A stretch of DNA of 63,101 bases from Halothiobacillus sp. (GCA_020061705.1 JAGUXT010000019.1:1-63101), one strand, 5' to 3'. Positions 1-9,218 are shown, counted from the stretch's first letter. Made by a program: numbers and translations. The notes: generated by a model from the sequence alone, not told the origin.

Positions 1-86
1 ATTCATGGGCGTGTGTCAAAGTAGTTCGCGTTATTCATGACTAAAGGTTGCGGAGTATCCAATGTGTGCAGCAAAGGCGGGCGAAC

Positions 87-1025
87 ATGACTCTTAAGCC
101 TGGAGTGGCTCTTTTGGAGCCGGGAACGCGTCCAGGAGTTTTTGCACTTTGGGTCTGTGTTGCTTTTTGCTTTGGCCTCCTCGTGTCCTCTGGTGTAAAA
201 GCGGCAGAGCCAAAATCGGGAAATGGAAATACTTTTGTGATTGGCGTTGTGCCGGTTAATAGTGCCCGCGCCTTGTTTGCCAGCTACCAGCCCCTGCGCC
301 TATTTTTGCAGAAGCACTTGCAGCGTGATGTGCGCATTGTTACTGCGCCAAATTTTGAAGAGTTTATGCGCCGTGCTCTAAAGGGGAGTTATGACCTTGC
401 GATAACGGCCGGACATCAGGCGCGTGCGTTGCAAACTGATGCGGGTTTTTTGCCGCTGGTGGCCTATCAAGCCGACTTTAGGGTGGTGTGGGTCAAGGCT
501 GCCAATAACCCGGCTGTCATGCGGCTTGAAGACTTAAACGGGCGCAAGGTTTTGAGCTTGGGGATAAGCTCGCTTGCGTGGTTATGGGGGCGGCAAGATC
601 TGGTTGAGCGTGGTGTTGTGCCTGCAACAGTAGGCTTTGTAAGTGCCTCGGATAGCGTGGCTGAAATAATTCTTGCCGGGGGGGCGTCGGCGGCGGTGCT
701 GACGCAGGTGGGTGTCGATCAATTGAATGTCAATGTAAGCAGGCAACTCCAGGTTTTTGAGCGTAGCCCGTCGTTCGTGGGGCGGGTGTATATGTTGAAT
801 CCACGCTTTGTAGATGAATACTCAAGCCTGCGGCAGGCGCTTGATGCATTTGCACTCACCGATGCGGCGCAGGAGTATTTTCAGCGCAGCAAACTTTTGG
901 GTTACCGCGATGTTCAGCCCGCTGATTTAGAAGCGATGGAGCCTTATGCGCATGCCCTGCGCGAGCAATTAAACGACGAAGGCAAGGTAAAACGCACGGA
1001 GTATGTACCGAATGATGCCAAGTAA
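87..1025 (+). CDS. PhnD-like periplasmic substrate-binding protein
   Basis: Periplasmic solute-binding protein of the phosphate/phosphite/phosphonate (PhnD) type, about 312 residues. A hydrophobic signal peptide covers roughly residues 20-40 and ends near VKAAEP. The mature protein opens with FVIGVVPVNSARALF, and the stretch with SYDLAITAGHQAR resembles the ligand-pocket region of this family. The ATG at 87 follows an AAGGCGGG-like site; an in-frame TTG at 48 would add 13 residues before the signal peptide and is less likely. It overlaps the following GGDEF/EAL gene, and no ABC permease or ATPase gene lies beside it. I infer a sensory rather than transport role: the ligand-loaded protein may act on the periplasmic loop of the next gene product. 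The ligand cannot be read from the sequence. Confidence 0.8.
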   Translation: MTLKPGVALLEPGTRPGVFALWVCVAFCFGLLVSSGVKAAEPKSGNGNTFVIGVVPVNSARALFASYQPLRLFLQKHLQRDVRIVTAPNFEEFMRRALKGSYDLAITAGHQARALQTDAGFLPLVAYQADFRVVWVKAANNPAVMRLEDLNGRKVLSLGISSLAWLWGRQDLVERGVVPATVGFVSASDSVAEIILAGGASAAVLTQVGVDQLNVNVSRQLQVFERSPSFVGRVYMLNPRFVDEYSSLRQALDAFALTDAAQEYFQRSKLLGYRDVQPADLEAMEPYAHALREQLNDEGKVKRTEYVPNDAK

Positions 1026-3489
1026 GTTTCTGCCTAAAACTGTACATGCTCGCTTGTTGTGGATGGCCATCGTGGTGCAAGTGGTGATGCTGGCGGTCTT
1101 GATTGGTCGCACGGTTTCTATTTATGAAGAGGGGTTGGTCGCACAATCAAAATCCTGCGTGGGTCGTCTAACTCCCGCGCTTGAGGCAGCCTTGATTGCC
1201 CCCTTGTTGCAGGAAGACATTGCCACAATTCAAAGCGTGTTGAATCTTGCTGGAAGGGCTCCTGGGATTGTTTATCTGGGCGTGGAAAGCTCCTCGGGTG
1301 ATCTGTTAGCTTCAGTCGGTTGGCCTGTGTCGAAGCCTTTCCCTGAGCCAAATCAAAATGTTATCCAGTCGCTGGATACGATGGATGAGCGCATGGATGC
1401 GATTATTCCTCTGCGTATTGATGATCAAAACTTGGGTCACCTGCATATTGGCCTTAGCCTTCAGCATATCGTGCAAGCACGTAATGCCCTTCTATGGCAG
1501 GCGGGCTTTCTCGCATTTTTGGCAGTTTTTTTTACCGTTCTTTCGCTGAGCCTTGTGGGGCGGTTGCTCACACGAAAATTTTCGCGACTCACGGAAGCCA
1601 GTGAACATATTGCTCGAGGCGAATTCATTTTTAAGCCACTGAGCGAGGGTTCGGACGATGTGGGACGTATGGGCGCGGCATTTAATGCGATGGCGCAGGT
1701 CTTGCAGCAGCGCATGTTGGATATCGAGGGTACGCATGCCTTGCTCATACATGAAAAGGAATTGTTGCATGTCACGCTGAGCTCAATTGGAGATGGTGTG
1801 ATGAGCTTTGATCATGATGGTCATGTGGTTTTCATGAATCCGGCTGCCGAGGCGTTGACAGGCTGGACATTGAGCGATGCGCTTGGGCGACGCGCAGACG
1901 AGGTGCTTAAACTGGTTCATGCGCAGACCGAGGAGCTTATAGAAAATCCGGTTGAGCGCTGCTTGCGTGAACACACTTTGGCGCGCATGGAGGCGCATGC
2001 GTTGCTTATCACGCGTGACGGACGGCGTTTGTTTGTGTCGGATACGGTCGCGCCTATTCGTAATGTCAGAGGCGAATTAAGTGGCGTGGTTCTGGCTCTT
2101 CAGGATGTAAGTGCGAAACGTGAGATGTTGGAAGAAATGCACTGGCAGGCCAATCATGACAGCCTGACCGGTTTGATGAATCGGCGCAGTTTTGAGGCGC
2201 AGTTGGCTCAGTTGATGAACATGGAAAAGTACGACAGCGAAACACAAGCCGATCATGCTTTGATGTACATCGATTTGGATCAATTCAAAATCGTGAATGA
2301 CACCAGTGGACATATGGCTGGGGATGAGTTGCTGCGTCAGGTAACGTTTTTAATGCAGCAAACCTTGCGCAAAAGTGATGTCTTTGCCCGTTTGGGTGGG
2401 GATGAGTTTGGAGTATTGCTACCCAATTGCCCTGAGGAGCATGCCCTTGGTATTGGTAATGCCTTGCGTGAGGCGATTCATGATTTCCGTTTTGTCTGGC
2501 GAGATAAGGTATTTCAAATTGGTGTGTCGATCGGTTTGGTTATGCTCACACGCGATATGCATTCCACCACAGAGGTATTGAGCTCGGCGGATGTGGCTTG
2601 TTACTCGGCCAAGGAGGAAGGACGTAATCGCGTACATGTTTACAGGGCTGATGATGCTGCCATTTTGAATCGGCGTGCAGAAATGTTGGTGGCCTCAAGT
2701 CTGCGCGAAGTATTGCGTGAAGACCGCTTTGTACTTATGGTGCAGGAGATTCACCCGGTAAGTGTCGAGGCAAAGAGCCTGAATAGGCGCCATTTTGAAG
2801 TGTTGTTGCGTATGCGCAATCAAAATGGCGAAATCATGCCGGCGGATAGTTTTATTCCCGCTGCCGAGCGCTATGGCGTGATGCCGCATATTGATCGTTG
2901 GGTGATACGCCATACGCTACATCAAGCGGCGCAGGTGTGCGCCAGTGGCCACGTGCATTTGGCCATCAATCTTTCAGGTTTATCGATTATTGATCCATTG
3001 ATGCCGGAATATATTCGTTTGGAAATGTTGTCGAATAATATTGACCCGCATGTGGTTTGTTTTGAAGTTACCGAAACATCGGCCATTAGTTATTTAAGTC
3101 AAGGCGTGGAATTTATGCGGCAACTCCAGTCGTTGGGTTGTCAATTCGCGCTGGATGATTTTGGCAGTGGCATGTCGTCATTTGGTTATCTCAAAACTCT
3201 ACCGGTACAGTGTCTGAAGATTGATGGCGCATTTGTGCGCGATATGTTGAACGATCCGCTGGATCGAACCTTGGTGGAATCCATTCAGCATATCGGCAAG
3301 GTTATGGGTATGAAGACCATTGCTGAGTATGCGACCAGTGTCGAGCATGTGGCTGCACTGCAGGCGATTGGGGTGGACTATGTGCAGGGTTATGCTTTGT
3401 CCAAACCGGAATTTATGAGTCAAGTTTTTGCACAGATCAAGGCCGATCAAGCGCAGAGTCCAGATCCGTCCAGCGTTGGCGAGTCTTGA
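1012..3489 (+). CDS. HAMP-PAS-GGDEF-EAL cyclic-di-GMP enzyme
   Basis: Inner-membrane cyclic-di-GMP enzyme of about 825 residues. A first membrane helix lies near residues 10-30, then a periplasmic loop of about 130 residues, a second helix near 160-185, HAMP, PAS (about 250-365), GGDEF and EAL. The GGDEF motif is intact (RLGGDEF, about residue 462) with an RKSD inhibitory site five residues upstream. The EAL domain has EVLL for the motif, NLSG, FEVTET, DDFGSG, LKIDG and IAEYA, so the catalytic carboxylates appear complete. Both synthesis and hydrolysis are therefore possible. The frame overlaps the upstream binding-protein gene. GGAG at 998-1001 best fits the ATG at 1012; ATGs at 1003 and 1015 are alternatives. 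Confidence 0.9.
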   Translation: MMPSKFLPKTVHARLLWMAIVVQVVMLAVLIGRTVSIYEEGLVAQSKSCVGRLTPALEAALIAPLLQEDIATIQSVLNLAGRAPGIVYLGVESSSGDLLASVGWPVSKPFPEPNQNVIQSLDTMDERMDAIIPLRIDDQNLGHLHIGLSLQHIVQARNALLWQAGFLAFLAVFFTVLSLSLVGRLLTRKFSRLTEASEHIARGEFIFKPLSEGSDDVGRMGAAFNAMAQVLQQRMLDIEGTHALLIHEKELLHVTLSSIGDGVMSFDHDGHVVFMNPAAEALTGWTLSDALGRRADEVLKLVHAQTEELIENPVERCLREHTLARMEAHALLITRDGRRLFVSDTVAPIRNVRGELSGVVLALQDVSAKREMLEEMHWQANHDSLTGLMNRRSFEAQLAQLMNMEKYDSETQADHALMYIDLDQFKIVNDTSGHMAGDELLRQVTFLMQQTLRKSDVFARLGGDEFGVLLPNCPEEHALGIGNALREAIHDFRFVWRDKVFQIGVSIGLVMLTRDMHSTTEVLSSADVACYSAKEEGRNRVHVYRADDAAILNRRAEMLVASSLREVLREDRFVLMVQEIHPVSVEAKSLNRRHFEVLLRMRNQNGEIMPADSFIPAAERYGVMPHIDRWVIRHTLHQAAQVCASGHVHLAINLSGLSIIDPLMPEYIRLEMLSNNIDPHVVCFEVTETSAISYLSQGVEFMRQLQSLGCQFALDDFGSGMSSFGYLKTLPVQCLKIDGAFVRDMLNDPLDRTLVESIQHIGKVMGMKTIAEYATSVEHVAALQAIGVDYVQGYALSKPEFMSQVFAQIKADQAQSPDPSSVGES

Positions 3490-3525
3490 TTTTGTTTCTG
3501 TGTATACCATGACAGGTGCCCGACA

Positions 3526-4818
3526 GTGACACCGTGGTTCGCTGAGGGGCAGGTAGCACAAACGCGCCATGCACTGGTGATTGGCGCAGGCATTGCCGGG
3601 GCGAGTGTGGCACGTAGTCTGGCTGAGCGCGGCTTTACGGTGCAGGTACTGGAACGCCATGCATTGGTCGCGCAAGAGGCTTCGGGCAATCCGGCGGGAA
3701 TTGTGTTGCCGGTATTAAGCCGCACGGGCAATGCTTTAAGCCACTTGACCCAGCTTGGTATGCGCCATGCGCAGCAGCGGATGAGCACATTGATGCAGCA
3801 CGATACGCGTATTGATTGGCAACAGAGCGGCGTGTTGCGTTTGGCGCGTAATCCGCGCCACGCGGCACAGCAGGAAATCATTGCGGCGCAAAGCGCCTTC
3901 CCGGCTGACTTTGCGCGTTGGGTGGATGCCGCTGAAGGTTCAGCTTTGGTGGGCGTGTTTGTGGAGCAACCAGGCTGGTGGTTTGCGGGTGGTGGTTCGG
4001 TGTGTCCTCCCGCCTTGGTTCATGCGCTTTTGCAGCATGAGGGTATTCGTTTGCACACAGGGGTTGAGGTGAGGTTTCTGCGCCGCGAGGCGAATGCGTG
4101 GGTACTTGCGGATGCACAGGGGGCTGTTCTGGCGCACTGTGAAACTGTGGTGTTAGCCAATGCGGATGCGGCGTTGAATTTGTTGCCCGACGCATATGCC
4201 AAATCCTTGCCGCTGGCGGCGATACGCGGGCAAATCAGTTTGGCTCGCATGACGGAAGGTGCTCAGGATTGGACGCGGTTGCACGCGGTGGCCTGTCGTG
4301 AAGGTTATGTGATTCCTGCGCGTGATGGGCAGGTCTGTTTTGGGGCGAGTTTTACCCACCATGCGCAAGGGCGCGAGCCATCCGAGGCTGAGCACCAAGG
4401 TAATATCGAACGTTTGCAAGCCATTTTTCCGCAGGTCACCGCATTGAATATGGCGCAGCTTGGTGGGCGGGTGAGTTACCGTTGCGCTACACCAGATCGG
4501 TTGCCCATGCTGGGGCCGCTGCATGATGCGCCAAGCTTTCGCGAGCGTTTTGCGCGCCTGCATTTGGGCGGCACGATGCAGCGTTATGCGACGGCGGATG
4601 TGCTGCCCGGACTGTGGCTGAATGTTGGGCACGGCGCGCGTGGTCTGGTTTGGGCGGGGCTGCTTGGTGAAGCGCTGGCTTGCATGATTAGTGGTGAGGC
4701 ATCGCCCTTGCCGCGCGATTTAATCCACGCGCTGCACCCGGCGCGCTTTGATTATCGGCTGATGCGCAGCGCCCCAGCGCACCGTAAGGCGTGGGTGGTT
4801 GGTGTGGATGAGGATTGA
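3526..4818 (+). CDS. Stand-alone MnmC-type FAD-dependent oxidoreductase domain
   Basis: FAD-dependent oxidoreductase of 430 residues matching the C-terminal half of MnmC, which removes the carboxymethyl group from cmnm5s2U at the tRNA wobble position to give nm5s2U. An FAD-binding GAGIAGASVARSLAERGF segment lies near residues 20-37, followed by the family-typical ASGNPAG at about 57, and a C-terminal HGARGLVWAG segment. The N-terminal methyltransferase half of bifunctional MnmC is absent, and the upstream DNA is the GGDEF/EAL gene. GTG start with AGGTG about ten bases before it. If there is no separate methyltransferase elsewhere, the pathway would stop at nm5s2U. A D-amino-acid-dehydrogenase-like enzyme is the main alternative. 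Confidence 0.8.
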   Translation: MTPWFAEGQVAQTRHALVIGAGIAGASVARSLAERGFTVQVLERHALVAQEASGNPAGIVLPVLSRTGNALSHLTQLGMRHAQQRMSTLMQHDTRIDWQQSGVLRLARNPRHAAQQEIIAAQSAFPADFARWVDAAEGSALVGVFVEQPGWWFAGGGSVCPPALVHALLQHEGIRLHTGVEVRFLRREANAWVLADAQGAVLAHCETVVLANADAALNLLPDAYAKSLPLAAIRGQISLARMTEGAQDWTRLHAVACREGYVIPARDGQVCFGASFTHHAQGREPSEAEHQGNIERLQAIFPQVTALNMAQLGGRVSYRCATPDRLPMLGPLHDAPSFRERFARLHLGGTMQRYATADVLPGLWLNVGHGARGLVWAGLLGEALACMISGEASPLPRDLIHALHPARFDYRLMRSAPAHRKAWVVGVDED

Positions 4819-4879
4819 GTTTTTTGTTGATGCCGGTGTTTGTATAACGAAGGTTATGTGGACAACTCCGCCGCAGGCG

Positions 4880-5520
4880 TGGATTTGGATTTCCCTCCCC
4901 GTGTGGGGTCGCCGTGAACGGAGTGCCGTAGGCGGACTGAATAGGCCATGGATGGCCTATTCAGTCCCGACGCAACATGGATGTTGCGTCGGGACGGCCT
5001 TGCCGTAGGCATTGCGTTCACGGCTTGCCCGCAGGGCGACCCCTTGGGGCGTGTTCTTTTGGTTACTTTGCTTGCACGACAAGCGCCGCCTGGAGCGGCG
5101 CTGGGATGCGCAGCATCACCCGAAGGGCTGAAGGCACGGATGCCTTCAGCAACAAGAAAAGTGACTCGCCCGTGGCCACGTTAACTGGCAACGGAGTCGC
5201 TACGTCAATACGGGCGAAAAAAACCACTAACCGTTCAAGGCCGGTGGCATTGTTTCGCCCGTCTCCACGGTGCGACTTTGCACAAAACATGATTGATACG
5301 GGCGAGTAACTTTCTTTGCTTGCACAAAGAAAGTCACCAAAGAAATGCACCCCGATGGTGCCGCCCTGCGGGCAAGCCGTGAACTGACCTGCTCCAGCCG
5401 GGTCGTCTCAACGCGACATCCTGTCGCGGAGAGACTAAATGCGCCATCCATGGAGCTTTTACCCGGCCTCCACAGGCCAGTCCACGGCAGCATCAAAAGG
5501 GGACGATAAATCCAAATCCG
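4880..5520. repeat. Family A long non-coding repeat, copy 1
   Basis: The 722-base gap after the MnmC-like gene holds one large repeat. It is bounded by inverted copies of a GGATTTGGATTT/AAATCCAAATCC motif (4880-4892 and 5508-5520). Inside are several perfect palindromes, such as GGCCATGGATGGCC and a longer one centred on AACATGGATGTT near 4970-4995. Copy 2 lies in opposite orientation at 56500-57085. Small open frames inside it encode the same peptide in both copies and look like by-products of the repeat. The two edges of the gap, outside the repeat, show nothing recognisable. Confidence 0.8.
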
Positions 5521-5540
5521 TCACTTCGCGCAAATTAAGC

Positions 5541-6020
5541 TCAAAACCCGCCATAACTCACCGCAAGAATCACATACACCCGCTCACCCGAAGGCAGGAG
5601 AACACGCACCTCATCCCCCTCGCAGCGGCGCAACAAGGCCCGTGCCATCGGTGAATCAAGGCTGATCCAGTTGCGTTTGGGGTCAAATTCATCGGGGCCG
5701 ACGATGCGTAGCTCGATTACCAGGCCGTCGTCATCTTCAAGTTGCACCCATGCGCCAAAAAAGATACGAGAAGTGTCTGAAGGTGTGGCGTTGACCACCG
5801 TCATGCCCTCCAACCGTTTGCGCAAGAAGCGCACTCGGCGGTCGATTTCACGCAGCATTTTCTTGCCGTAAATATATTCGGCATTTTCCGAACGGTCGCC
5901 CATGGCGGCGGCTTCGGATACGGCCTGCACGACTTTGGGGCGCTGCACGCGCCATAGGTCGTTCAGCTCGTCCGTGAGGCGGGCGTGCCCTTCGGGGGTT
6001 ATGTACTTCGAGGTGCTCAT
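5541..6020 (-). CDS. greB: Transcription elongation factor GreB
   Basis: GreB rescues backtracked RNA polymerase by inserting its coiled coil into the secondary channel and stimulating cleavage of the nascent RNA. The 159 residues have the family layout: N-terminal [14 protein letters not shown], a coiled coil with the acidic tip region ([15 protein letters not shown]) and a C-terminal FKBP-like domain containing [12 protein letters not shown]. The YIYGKK segment favours GreB over GreA. The start is preceded by AGGA at about ten bases. It stands alone, between a long repeat downstream and a small palindromic repeat upstream. Confidence 0.93.
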   Translation of the reverse strand: MSTSKYITPEGHARLTDELNDLWRVQRPKVVQAVSEAAAMGDRSENAEYIYGKKMLREIDRRVRFLRKRLEGMTVVNATPSDTSRIFFGAWVQLEDDDGLVIELRIVGPDEFDPKRNWISLDSPMARALLRRCEGDEVRVLLPSGERVYVILAVSYGGF

Positions 6021-6037
6021 GAAAGAAAAATCCTATA

Positions 6038-6113
6038 TTTAGCCGCAGAGAACACTGAGTTCACCGAGAAATATATGTCTTTGGGATTTATCTCCGTGGC
6101 CTCTGTGGCTAAA
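6038..6113. repeat. Family B palindromic repeat, copy 1
   Basis: A 76-base element with inverted ends TTTAGCCGCAGAGAACAC and GTGGCCTCTGTGGCTAAA. It fills the gap between greB and the DHH gene. The same ends recur at 14819-14902. Confidence 0.75.
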
Positions 6114-6116
6114 AAT

Positions 6117-7385
6117 TCAGGCCTTTTCCACCGGCTCGACTTCGATCTGCTCCGGTGGTTGCATCTGGCACGTTTGTACCAAGCCTTTTTTTTCGGTGAC
6201 GGCCATGCTAATCGCACGCATGGCTTGATCGACATCTTTCAGGCGGTTGTCGCGCAATACGCCACCGGCTGCACCGGGATGACCGCCGCCCTCAAAGTAC
6301 ATGCCGGAGATAATGCCGACATCCACGTTCTCATTGGCACGCAGTGACATACGCCCGTTGCCGCCAACGCGAATCGCGATATCCATTTGTTTGCGCTGCT
6401 CCATTAGTACCATGGCCACGCCACGAAACACATCGTGCGGCCAGTTGAAGAAAATACCCGTGCGGTAGCTGTCGATGCGTAGCATGGGGATATCTTCGGG
6501 CAGGACAGCATCAGCCGCGAGACGGTGAAATTTTTCCTTGAGGGTATTTTCCGGGTTTTCACATAAATCGCTGGCAATACGCTCGCGCAAAAAAGCCTTG
6601 CGGTAGTCGTATACACCGCGCTCCAACTCTTCAAGCGTGGCACCTTGCTCCATAAGTTGGAAAAAAGATTCCATCATGTGAAAACGGTAGTCACGCTTGA
6701 GTTCAACCAGAGGTGGGGCGAGTTGGTCGTCCTCCATAATCAGTCCAATCAGGTAAATCGCCCGATTGAAGCGCGGATCGTCTTTCAGCCAGCGGTCGCC
6801 GACATCGACGAATTCTGCACGGCTGGCATACAGCGCGCGCTGGTCGTCGCCCAGATAGGGCGCTATCGCCTCGAACGCAAGGCGCGTGGCACAGCGTTCA
6901 GTGTCGAGGTAGTACCAGTCGTATTTTTTGGCGGAGTCTTCTCCCGTGGCGTGATGGTCGAGCAGTTGCAACAGCGGTTTGATTGGTTCGGCTTCCGGTT
7001 CGTCGCTGCTGGCGGTGAGTGCGCCCTTGAGCATGGCCGCCATTTCGGGAGAAAGCAGGCTGGTTTTGGCAGGCGCTTTGCCCGTTTTTTTGCTGCTTGA
7101 GGGACTGCCTTTGCCTAAATTCTGAATCCGCTGCGCTACCATGTCGGATTGCTCGAGCGTTAAATTCAGGTCGGTAATCAACAACATGCACGGCTCTTTG
7201 GCCTTGGACATATCATCAAAAATTTGATCCAGCGCGTAGGGAATATCGCGGTAATCAGCATTGTAATAACGTGCGCGGTAGCCTGCCGCACGGGTCATGT
7301 ATTGCGCGCCGTAGCCATCAAGGTCGATGTGGCTGAGGTGGAAAAGAAGAATGTCGGAAGGCTTGGGCAGAATGGGCGTGGTCAT
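6117..7385 (-). CDS. DHH/DHHA1-family phosphoesterase
   Basis: Cytoplasmic DHH-superfamily phosphoesterase of 422 residues; relatives hydrolyse nano-RNA, cyclic dinucleotides or single-stranded DNA using two Mn ions. Motif I is HIDLDGYGA near residue 18, the namesake LLDHHATGE is near 142, and the C-terminal DHHA1 substrate motif is EGGGHPGAAGG near 366. A low-complexity segment rich in Ser, Lys and Ala around residues 92-110 links the motifs and is unusual. The length exceeds NrnA (about 320), and RecJ is longer, so it belongs to a less studied subgroup. The substrate cannot be assigned. Confidence 0.85.
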   Translation of the reverse strand: MTTPILPKPSDILLFHLSHIDLDGYGAQYMTRAAGYRARYYNADYRDIPYALDQIFDDMSKAKEPCMLLITDLNLTLEQSDMVAQRIQNLGKGSPSSSKKTGKAPAKTSLLSPEMAAMLKGALTASSDEPEAEPIKPLLQLLDHHATGEDSAKKYDWYYLDTERCATRLAFEAIAPYLGDDQRALYASRAEFVDVGDRWLKDDPRFNRAIYLIGLIMEDDQLAPPLVELKRDYRFHMMESFFQLMEQGATLEELERGVYDYRKAFLRERIASDLCENPENTLKEKFHRLAADAVLPEDIPMLRIDSYRTGIFFNWPHDVFRGVAMVLMEQRKQMDIAIRVGGNGRMSLRANENVDVGIISGMYFEGGGHPGAAGGVLRDNRLKDVDQAMRAISMAVTEKKGLVQTCQMQPPEQIEVEPVEKA

Positions 7386-7481
7386 GCGGTGGAAGTAGCT
7401 TGAAAATAAAGGCAGCCATTGTGCCGCAGTGTGCAGCTTTACCCAAGATTGTTGACTGCGTGATGTGAAATATCACTATCA

Positions 7482-7560
7482 GGACTTACGCAAAAACACC
7501 CCAGCGTAGCTGTACTGTCTTCGTCGCTTTGCCTTGCCGGGGCGCTTTTGCGTAAGCCCT
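7482..7560. repeat. Family C small TIR element, copy 1
   Basis: A 79-base element in the 245-base gap between two minus-strand genes. Its ends are GGACTTACGCAAAA and TTTTGCGTAAGCCC, inverted copies of each other. The interior shares TGTACTGTCTTCGTCGCTTT and TGCCTTGCCGGGG with copy 2 at 19732-19837. No coding capacity. Confidence 0.75.
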
Positions 7561-7630
7561 AAATATTTTTGCCATAGCGAACACAGACAAAAACAACGCA
7601 TTCTTCTCTTTGGCTAATAGTGGCGCTGTT

Positions 7631-8539
7631 TCAGGCTGGCAGGCTGGCTTGCGCCACGCTGGCGGGCTCTTCGTGAATCATAATGTCGGCAGTGGGATAC
7701 GCGGTGCAAAGGACAGCTTTCACTTGGTCACCAATGTCATGCGCGGCGCGCAGCGGTAGGCGGTCGTCGAGCACGATGTAGAGCTCAAAGAAGTACACAT
7801 TGCCGGATTGACGGGTGCGCAGGCTGGCAATGTGCTGGACACCAGGTACATTCAAGGCCAATTCGCGGGCATGCTGCGCAATGTCATCAGGAAGTTCACG
7901 ATCCATAAGTTGATTGAGCGCCACGCGGGTGATTTGCACCGCGCTCCACGCAACATAGGCGGCAATCAGCAGGCCAAACAGCGCATCGGCCCGCGCCATG
8001 CCCCACGCGCTTAACAGTAGAGCAATAATGACCGCAAGATTGCTTAATAAGTCTGTCGCATAGTGCAATGCATCGGCTTGAATCGCGGTCGAGCCAGTGC
8101 GCCGCACCACCGAGTACTGAAACACCACTAAAAGCGCGGTTAAAACGATGGAGAACAGCATGACTGCAATGCCAAGGTCGGTGTTGGCAATCGGTTGCGG
8201 ATTGGTCAAACGTCCAATAGCCTGCAGGGTGAGCATTACAGCGGAACCAAGAATAAACATGGATTGTGCCAGAGCAGCGAGGGCTTCGGCCTTGCCGTGA
8301 CCGAAGCGATGGTCATGGTCGGGGGGGATTAGCGCCCAGCGCACCGCCAAAAAGGTGAGCATCGAAGCGATCAGGTCAGCCGAAGAATCCAGCAATGATG
8401 CCAGCAGGCTCACGGACTCAGTCAGCCACCAACCGCTGATTTTGACTAGAATTAGCACCAGGGCTACACCGAGGCTGGCTTGGGTGGCCAGGCGTAACAA
8501 CCTAGCGTGTGAGTCAGGATTGGACATGTGCGGTTTCAT
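7631..8539 (-). CDS. Cation diffusion facilitator (FieF/CzcD type)
   Basis: Inner-membrane divalent-cation/proton antiporter of 302 residues that exports Zn, Fe or related metals. It shows the multi-helix CDF core with the metal site DSSAD at residues 51-55 in the second helix and HYATD in the fifth. A HDHRFGHGKAE loop lies near 75-85, and a C-terminal cytoplasmic domain with HDIGD follows (about 210-300). The HYATD site plus HDHRFGHGK resembles FieF. An ATG four codons downstream is an alternative start. No metal regulator is adjacent. Confidence 0.9.
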   Translation of the reverse strand: MKPHMSNPDSHARLLRLATQASLGVALVLILVKISGWWLTESVSLLASLLDSSADLIASMLTFLAVRWALIPPDHDHRFGHGKAEALAALAQSMFILGSAVMLTLQAIGRLTNPQPIANTDLGIAVMLFSIVLTALLVVFQYSVVRRTGSTAIQADALHYATDLLSNLAVIIALLLSAWGMARADALFGLLIAAYVAWSAVQITRVALNQLMDRELPDDIAQHARELALNVPGVQHIASLRTRQSGNVYFFELYIVLDDRLPLRAAHDIGDQVKAVLCTAYPTADIMIHEEPASVAQASLPA

Positions 8540-8602
8540 TGGGTGATAATCAAATGCGTTTATTTGGGTATGTTTTTAGTTAATTAACGTAAGGAAGTAG
8601 TC

Positions 8603-8995
8603 ATGAAGCAAAGCATTTTGATGGAGCGTTATCCGGTTTTTGAGATGGAGCTTCCCAAGGTTGAAACCCGTTTGCAGAGCGTGGATGAGATTATCGCGTT
8701 TCTGCATGCCAAGATCGAAGCGCATCCTATCGCAGCTTACATCGGCACGTTCGATCATTTTGCCCATACCAAGGCGTTGCCGGAAGGCAAAATTGCCCCT
8801 GAAATTGTGGATGCCAAGCTGATCGTGTTCTGTTTTGGCTCGGCGCTGCCCAATCCGCACGTCATGGCCGTGCGCCCGCGCTCCATTGGCGTGGCCGATT
8901 TGGGTGACAAATTTGTGGTTAATTTCATGGAGCCACCGATGCCGGTTGCGACCACAGCGATGGAAGCCTGGGTGAAGGAGTTGAGGAACGCCTGA
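8603..8995 (+). CDS. Conserved protein resembling DUF6858
   Basis: A 130-residue soluble protein with no signal peptide or membrane helix. The sequence includes YPVFEMELPK at the start, IGTFDHFAHT in the middle and FCFGSALPNPHVMAVRPRS, then a C-terminal MEAWVKEL. I associate this pattern with DUF6858, a family I recall mainly from sulfur-oxidising bacteria, but that memory is not certain. A strong AAGGAAG site precedes the ATG. The histidines in FDHFAHT could bind metal. It has its own terminator 200 bases downstream and seems to be monocistronic. Function unknown. Confidence 0.65.
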   Translation: MKQSILMERYPVFEMELPKVETRLQSVDEIIAFLHAKIEAHPIAAYIGTFDHFAHTKALPEGKIAPEIVDAKLIVFCFGSALPNPHVMAVRPRSIGVADLGDKFVVNFMEPPMPVATTAMEAWVKELRNA

Positions 8996-9002
8996 GCCTA
9001 GC

Positions 9003-9166
9003 AGCAGCCTGTCGGACTTGAGCCGATCTGGCTGCAAAAGCCGCTGACCAGTCCATATTTCACCGATTTTTTAGCCAATAGTCCCTGCTATTGCCGAAAA
9101 AATCGGCAAAACCTGTCCTCGGTCGGCAACTTTTTCGCTTCAGCCGCTCAAGTCCGACAGGCTGCT
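9003..9166. repeat. Family D TIR element, copy 1
   Basis: A 164-base element whose ends AGCAGCCTGTCGGACTTGAG and CTCAAGTCCGACAGGCTGCT are perfect inverted repeats of 20 bases. A central hairpin region contains CAATAG...CTATTGCC and AAAAAATCGGCAAAA. Copy 2, almost the same size, lies inside the rnf operon at 34325-34487. Confidence 0.8.
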
Positions 9167-9190
9167 TGTCGTTGTGCTGAGCTTAAACCA

Positions 9191-9218
9191 GCCGGAGATT
9201 ATGAACTCCGGCTTTTTT
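9191..9218 (+). terminator. Rho-independent terminator
   Basis: Stem GCCGGAG (9191-9197) pairs with CTCCGGC (9206-9212) across an eight-base loop and is followed by six T. It probably ends the transcript of the DUF6858-like gene. Confidence 0.8.

Noticed and set aside
5063-5496. Small frames in the family A repeat encoding a TFFVQAKKVTRPYQS-type peptide
   Set aside because: The same peptide appears from the inverted copy at 56445-56893, but it results from the repeat sequence and has no ribosome site or family; treated as spurious.
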